A stretch of 38,444 nt of DNA from an uncultured Maricaulis sp. (GTDB taxonomy: Bacteria > Pseudomonadota > Alphaproteobacteria > Caulobacterales > Maricaulaceae), in the NCBI RefSeq assembly GCF_905480005.1, contig NZ_CAJQOO010000103.1, positions 1-38,444 of the forward strand. Direction: 5' to 3'. Below, one piece after another: positions 36,094 to 38,444 of this stretch (position 1 is the first letter of the stretch; each line of letters begins with the position of its first letter). A program made the position numbers and the translations under genes. Below the pieces are notes generated by a model. The model was not told where the DNA came from and ran no database searches. It saw nothing but the letters and a program-made list of their open reading frames with translations.

Positions 36094-36462
36094 ATGATCT
36101 TTTCGCTCATCGCCAGCCTGCTCATTCAAGCTGCTGACCTGCCCGAGGACCCGGCGCGCCTGTCGGTCTTGATGCAGCAATCCTGCCGGATCCAGCAGGT
36201 GGATCGCCAGGGCGGGGCCGAGCCCGATCATTTCGCTTTTTGCCAATGCCTTGATGGCGCGCTGTCACAGAGTCTGTCCCCGCCGGCCTATCGTGCCGCG
36301 GCGCTGGGCGGGCAGGGCGCGATCCAGGGGCGTGGTGAAATCTCGGACTGGGAGGCTGCCCGACGGGAATCCCGGCGCGTCTTTGCCTCCTTGCCCGACG
36401 GGGAGCAAGCGGGTCTGGGTGGACACATCCAGAGCGCGCTCGGTGTCTGTCTGGGCAGTTGA
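36094..36462 (+). CDS. Small exported cysteine-containing protein, unknown function
   Basis: A 122-residue protein with a short signal-like N-terminus (MIFSLIASLLIQAADLPEDP) and four cysteines: 31, 50 and 52 (FCQCLDGAL) and 119 near the C-terminus. The even number suggests two disulfides in the periplasm. GGGAGA precedes the ATG, which makes the reading convincing despite its size. I do not recognise a family. It stands alone, divergent from the hydrolase gene and about 100 bases before the glycine riboswitch. Confidence 0.7.
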   Translation: MIFSLIASLLIQAADLPEDPARLSVLMQQSCRIQQVDRQGGAEPDHFAFCQCLDGALSQSLSPPAYRAAALGGQGAIQGRGEISDWEAARRESRRVFASLPDGEQAGLGGHIQSALGVCLGS

Positions 36463-36491
36463 AAACGACCAGAAACATCGGTCGAATCGCA

Positions 36492-36519
36492 TTGACTAAA
36501 CGGCAGGCGAGCCTAGAGT
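36492..36519 (+). promoter_or_regulatory. Candidate promoter of the glycine riboswitch/gcv operon
   Basis: TTGACT (36492-36497) and TAGAGT (36514-36519) are separated by 16 bases, about 50 bases before the first aptamer helix. It is the best sigma70-like match between the small exported-protein gene and the riboswitch. Confidence 0.45.
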
Positions 36520-36567
36520 CCTGCAAATCTGTTTGACTGGCTGAGAGGTCCGTTTTACAGGCCGCTT

Positions 36568-36773
36568 CTCCTCGCGGGAGAGACCGGCGAATAAGCCGGC
36601 GCCGAAGGCGCAACCGCCCCGGAAACGCTCAGGCCAAGGGACCGCGAGGAGCATAAACGCTGGAAAGCGGGTGAAGGATCAAACCTTCGCCCCACCGACG
36701 GAGCAAGTGCGGCCGGTCCCGATCGGGGGACGTCCACGGCGCGCACGGAATCTCTCAGGTATTCGGGACAGCG
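36568..36773 (+). ncRNA. Tandem glycine riboswitch (two aptamers) controlling gcvTHP
   Basis: Two adjacent gcvT-type glycine aptamers. In the first, P1 pairs CTCCTCGCGG (36568-36577) with CCGCGAGGAG (36642-36651), enclosing GGGAGAGACCGG, CGCCGAAGGCGCAA and GGAAACGCTCAGGCCAA. The second follows a short linker (CATAAA): P1 CGCTG (36658-36662) pairs with CAGCG (36769-36773), enclosing CACCGACGGAGCAAG and GGAATCTCTCAGGTA, with GGACAG just before the closing strand. Both aptamers carry the conserved core bases known from B. subtilis gcvT and Vibrio. Glycine binding should switch on the glycine cleavage genes downstream. The 372-base gap between the preceding gene and gcvT is filled by this element, its promoter and its expression platform. 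Confidence 0.93.
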
Positions 36774-36792
36774 GGGGCGATCAGCTTGCAGG

Positions 36793-36827
36793 CCTTGCCG
36801 GGCGTGCAGGATCGCACCCTTGCAAGG
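36793..36827 (+). promoter_or_regulatory. Possible SD-sequestering helix of the glycine riboswitch
   Basis: CCTTGC (36793-36798) can pair with GCAAGG (36822-36827), which contains the SD (AAGGA) 7 bases before the gcvT ATG at 36835. The pairing would hide the ribosome site. The second arm also lies in the palindrome CCTTGCAAGG (36818-36827), so the exact fold is uncertain. Confidence 0.4.
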
Positions 36828-36834
36828 ACCCGAC

Positions 36835-37932
36835 ATGACCGAAACCCTTCACAAGACACCGCTCCACGCCCTCCATGTCGAGCTTGGCGGCAAGATGGTG
36901 CCCTTCGCCGGCTATGACATGCCGGTCCAATACCCGCTGGGTATCATGGGCGAGCACAAGCATTGCCGTGAACAGGCCGGCCTGTTCGATGTCTCCCATA
37001 TGGGCCAGGCGCGCTATGTCGGTGATGAGGCGGCGCTGGAAGCCTTGCTGACCTGCGATCTCTCCGAGATCGGCGCCGGCGAACAGAAATACACCCTCCT
37101 GCCCAATGAGCGTGGCGGTATCCGCGACGACCTGATGGTCTCCCGCCCGGACGGCAAGGGCATCTATCTTGTGGTCAATGCGGCGACCAAGGACGCCGAT
37201 TTCGCTCATATCGAAGCCGCCACGGCGGGCAAGGGCAATCTGACCCGCATTCCCGAGCGCGCCCTGCTGGCGCTGCAGGGACCGGCCGCCAAGGACGTCA
37301 TGGCGCGGCTCTGCCCGGAGGCCTGCAAGATGGTCTTCATGCAGTGCGGCCTGTTCACGCTGGACGGCGTCGACGTGATGATGTCGCGCTCGGGCTATAC
37401 CGGCGAGGACGGGTTCGAGATTTCCATCCCCGAGGCCGATGCCGACCGCATTGCCCGCCTGCTGCTGGCCCAGGACGAAGTCGCCGCCATCGGTCTCGGC
37501 GCGCGCGACAGCCTGCGTCTGGAAGCCGGGCTTTGTCTTTATGGCCACGACATGGACGAAAACCGCACGGCGGTCGAAGCCTCCCTGATCTGGGCCCTGG
37601 CCAAGACTCGCCGCGAGCGCGGCGATTTCCCTGGCGCCGACGTGATCGCCACACAGATCGAAGAGAAGACCTGTCAGAAGCGGGTCGGCCTGACGCTCAC
37701 CGGCGCTCCGGCCCGCGAAGGCGCCGAGATTGCTGACAAGTCCGGCAATGTCATCGGCATCGTGACCTCCGGTGGCTTCGGCCCGACCGTGAGCGGTCCG
37801 GTCGCCATGGGCTATGTTGATCGTGACTTCATGAAGCCCGGTACCGAGGTCGATATCCTCGTCCGAGGCAAGCCGCGCGCCGCAACCATCACCAAATTGC
37901 CGTTCGTACCGGCGAATTTCTATCGGGGCTGA
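36835..37932 (+). CDS. gcvT: Glycine cleavage system T protein (aminomethyltransferase)
   Basis: GcvT transfers the methylene group from the lipoyl arm of GcvH to tetrahydrofolate, releasing ammonia. The 365-residue protein begins with TPLHALHVELGGKMVPFAGY, includes the family block AGLFDVSHMGQARYVG, and has the catalytic Asp region NERGGIRDDLMVSR and SRSGYTGEDGFEISIPEADA. The C-terminal barrel has GNVIGIVTSGGFGPTVSGPV. The start at 36835 is supported by AAGGA; an upstream TTG at 36820 is less likely. It is the first gene under the tandem glycine riboswitch. Confidence 0.96.
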   Translation: MTETLHKTPLHALHVELGGKMVPFAGYDMPVQYPLGIMGEHKHCREQAGLFDVSHMGQARYVGDEAALEALLTCDLSEIGAGEQKYTLLPNERGGIRDDLMVSRPDGKGIYLVVNAATKDADFAHIEAATAGKGNLTRIPERALLALQGPAAKDVMARLCPEACKMVFMQCGLFTLDGVDVMMSRSGYTGEDGFEISIPEADADRIARLLLAQDEVAAIGLGARDSLRLEAGLCLYGHDMDENRTAVEASLIWALAKTRRERGDFPGADVIATQIEEKTCQKRVGLTLTGAPAREGAEIADKSGNVIGIVTSGGFGPTVSGPVAMGYVDRDFMKPGTEVDILVRGKPRAATITKLPFVPANFYRG

Positions 37933-37970
37933 GGCCCGAATTTCTTATCCAGGGGCAGGAGATTTAACCC

Positions 37971-38336
37971 ATGACCACGCGTTACACCGAAGACCATGAA
38001 TGGATCACCGTTGACGGGGATATCGCCACTGTCGGCATCACCGCTTTCGCCGCCGGCCAGCTCGGCGATGTCGTCTTTGTCGAACTGCCTGAAGTCGGCA
38101 AGACGCTCGCCAAGGGCGATGAGTTCGCCGTTGTGGAATCCGTGAAGGCGGCTTCCGAGGTTTACGCCCCGGTCGATGGCGAGATCACCGCCATCAATGA
38201 CGCCCTCGAGGGCGAGCCGGCCAAGGTCAATGAAGACGCCACCGGCGATGGCTGGTTCGTCAAGATCAAGCTCGCCGACGCCGCCCAGCTCGACGGCCTG
38301 ATGGACGAAGCCGCCTACAACGCACACACGGCCTAA
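37971..38336 (+). CDS. gcvH: Glycine cleavage system H protein
   Basis: A lipoyl carrier that shuttles the aminomethyl group between the P, T and L proteins. The 121-residue protein has the lipoylation site Lys59 in [16 protein letters not shown] and the opening [20 protein letters not shown], with normal family length. CAGGAG precedes the start. It lies 38 bases after gcvT and 12 bases before gcvPA. Confidence 0.97.
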   Translation: MTTRYTEDHEWITVDGDIATVGITAFAAGQLGDVVFVELPEVGKTLAKGDEFAVVESVKAASEVYAPVDGEITAINDALEGEPAKVNEDATGDGWFVKIKLADAAQLDGLMDEAAYNAHTA

Positions 38337-38348
38337 AAGGGCGATCCC

Positions 38349-38444
38349 ATGCGATACCTCCCCCACACAGATAATGACCGGAAGGCCATGCTCGATGCGA
38401 TCGGCGTGGCCTCCATCGACGAGCTGTTTACCGATGTGCCGGAA
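38349..38444 (+). CDS. gcvPA: Glycine dehydrogenase (decarboxylating) subunit 1, N-terminal start (cut by window edge)
   Basis: The first 32 codons are visible before the window ends: [20 protein letters not shown] and then [12 protein letters not shown]. This opening matches GcvPA, the N-terminal half of the split P protein that decarboxylates glycine with PLP. The short distance to gcvH and the AAGGG SD confirm operon membership. A gcvPB gene is expected further downstream, but that is inference. Confidence 0.88.
   Translation, partial: MRYLPHTDNDRKAMLDAIGVASIDELFTDVPE

Overview
The window is a stretch of alphaproteobacterial chromosome with evenly high GC. It most resembles a Caulobacterales/Maricaulales organism such as Maricaulis; that placement is inferred from gene content and order, because no search was possible. 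Supporting signs are an aa3 oxidase operon in the order coxB-coxA-ctaB-small membrane protein-ctaG-coxC-DUF983-surf1, tldD beside the cox genes, a nearby ispH/rnhA cluster, a plant/alphaproteobacterial-type glutamate-cysteine ligase, a split glycine decarboxylase (gcvPA) and a TonB-dependent receptor. It reads as mostly core chromosome: I see no prophage, transposase, CRISPR array, toxin-antitoxin pair, defence system, rRNA or tRNA.

Layout. 1-3.5 kb (minus): three M16 metallopeptidase-family genes, two with a full zinc site and one without it; the first runs off the left edge. 3.6-6.9 kb: ubiA (minus), divergent from rsmE and gshA (plus). 7.0-9.2 kb: a POT/PTR2 peptide transporter with a roughly 180-residue insertion, closed by a strong terminator. 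9.2-12.5 kb (minus): a two-lobed aspartic protease and a TonB-dependent receptor. 12.8-14.9 kb (minus): tldD and an exported TPR protein. 15.1-21.5 kb (plus): the cytochrome c oxidase structural and assembly operon, with a recognisable promoter at its head. 21.5-23.2 kb (plus): a GNAT acetyltransferase coupled to an EAL phosphodiesterase. 23.2-24.2 kb (minus): a hotdog thioesterase and YqgE. 24.3-26.8 kb (plus): peroxiredoxin, an SPFH/NfeD pair and a secreted TonB-C-domain protein. 26.9-30.1 kb (plus): a GAF/multi-PAS hybrid histidine kinase that is broken by a frameshift and also carries a 15-bp tandem duplication in its receiver domain. 30.1-32.0 kb (minus): ispH, a DUF1801 gene and rnhA. 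32.1-34.4 kb (plus): a lipoprotein gene and argS. 34.4-35.9 kb (minus): a serine beta-lactamase-like hydrolase. 36.1-38.4 kb (plus): a small exported cysteine protein, then a tandem glycine riboswitch heading gcvT-gcvH-gcvPA, which is cut by the right edge.

How the genes fit together. The cox block carries all three catalytic subunits plus heme-O synthesis (ctaB), CuB delivery (ctaG) and assembly (surf1), so it is close to a self-sufficient oxidase unit. The gcv block is a glycine-sensing catabolic operon. The peptidase, POT transporter and TonB-receptor genes suggest peptide and macromolecule scavenging. The points most worth checking are the damaged sensor kinase, the transporter insertion, the fused two-lobed aspartic protease and the hairpin that overlaps both stop codons of argS and the hydrolase.
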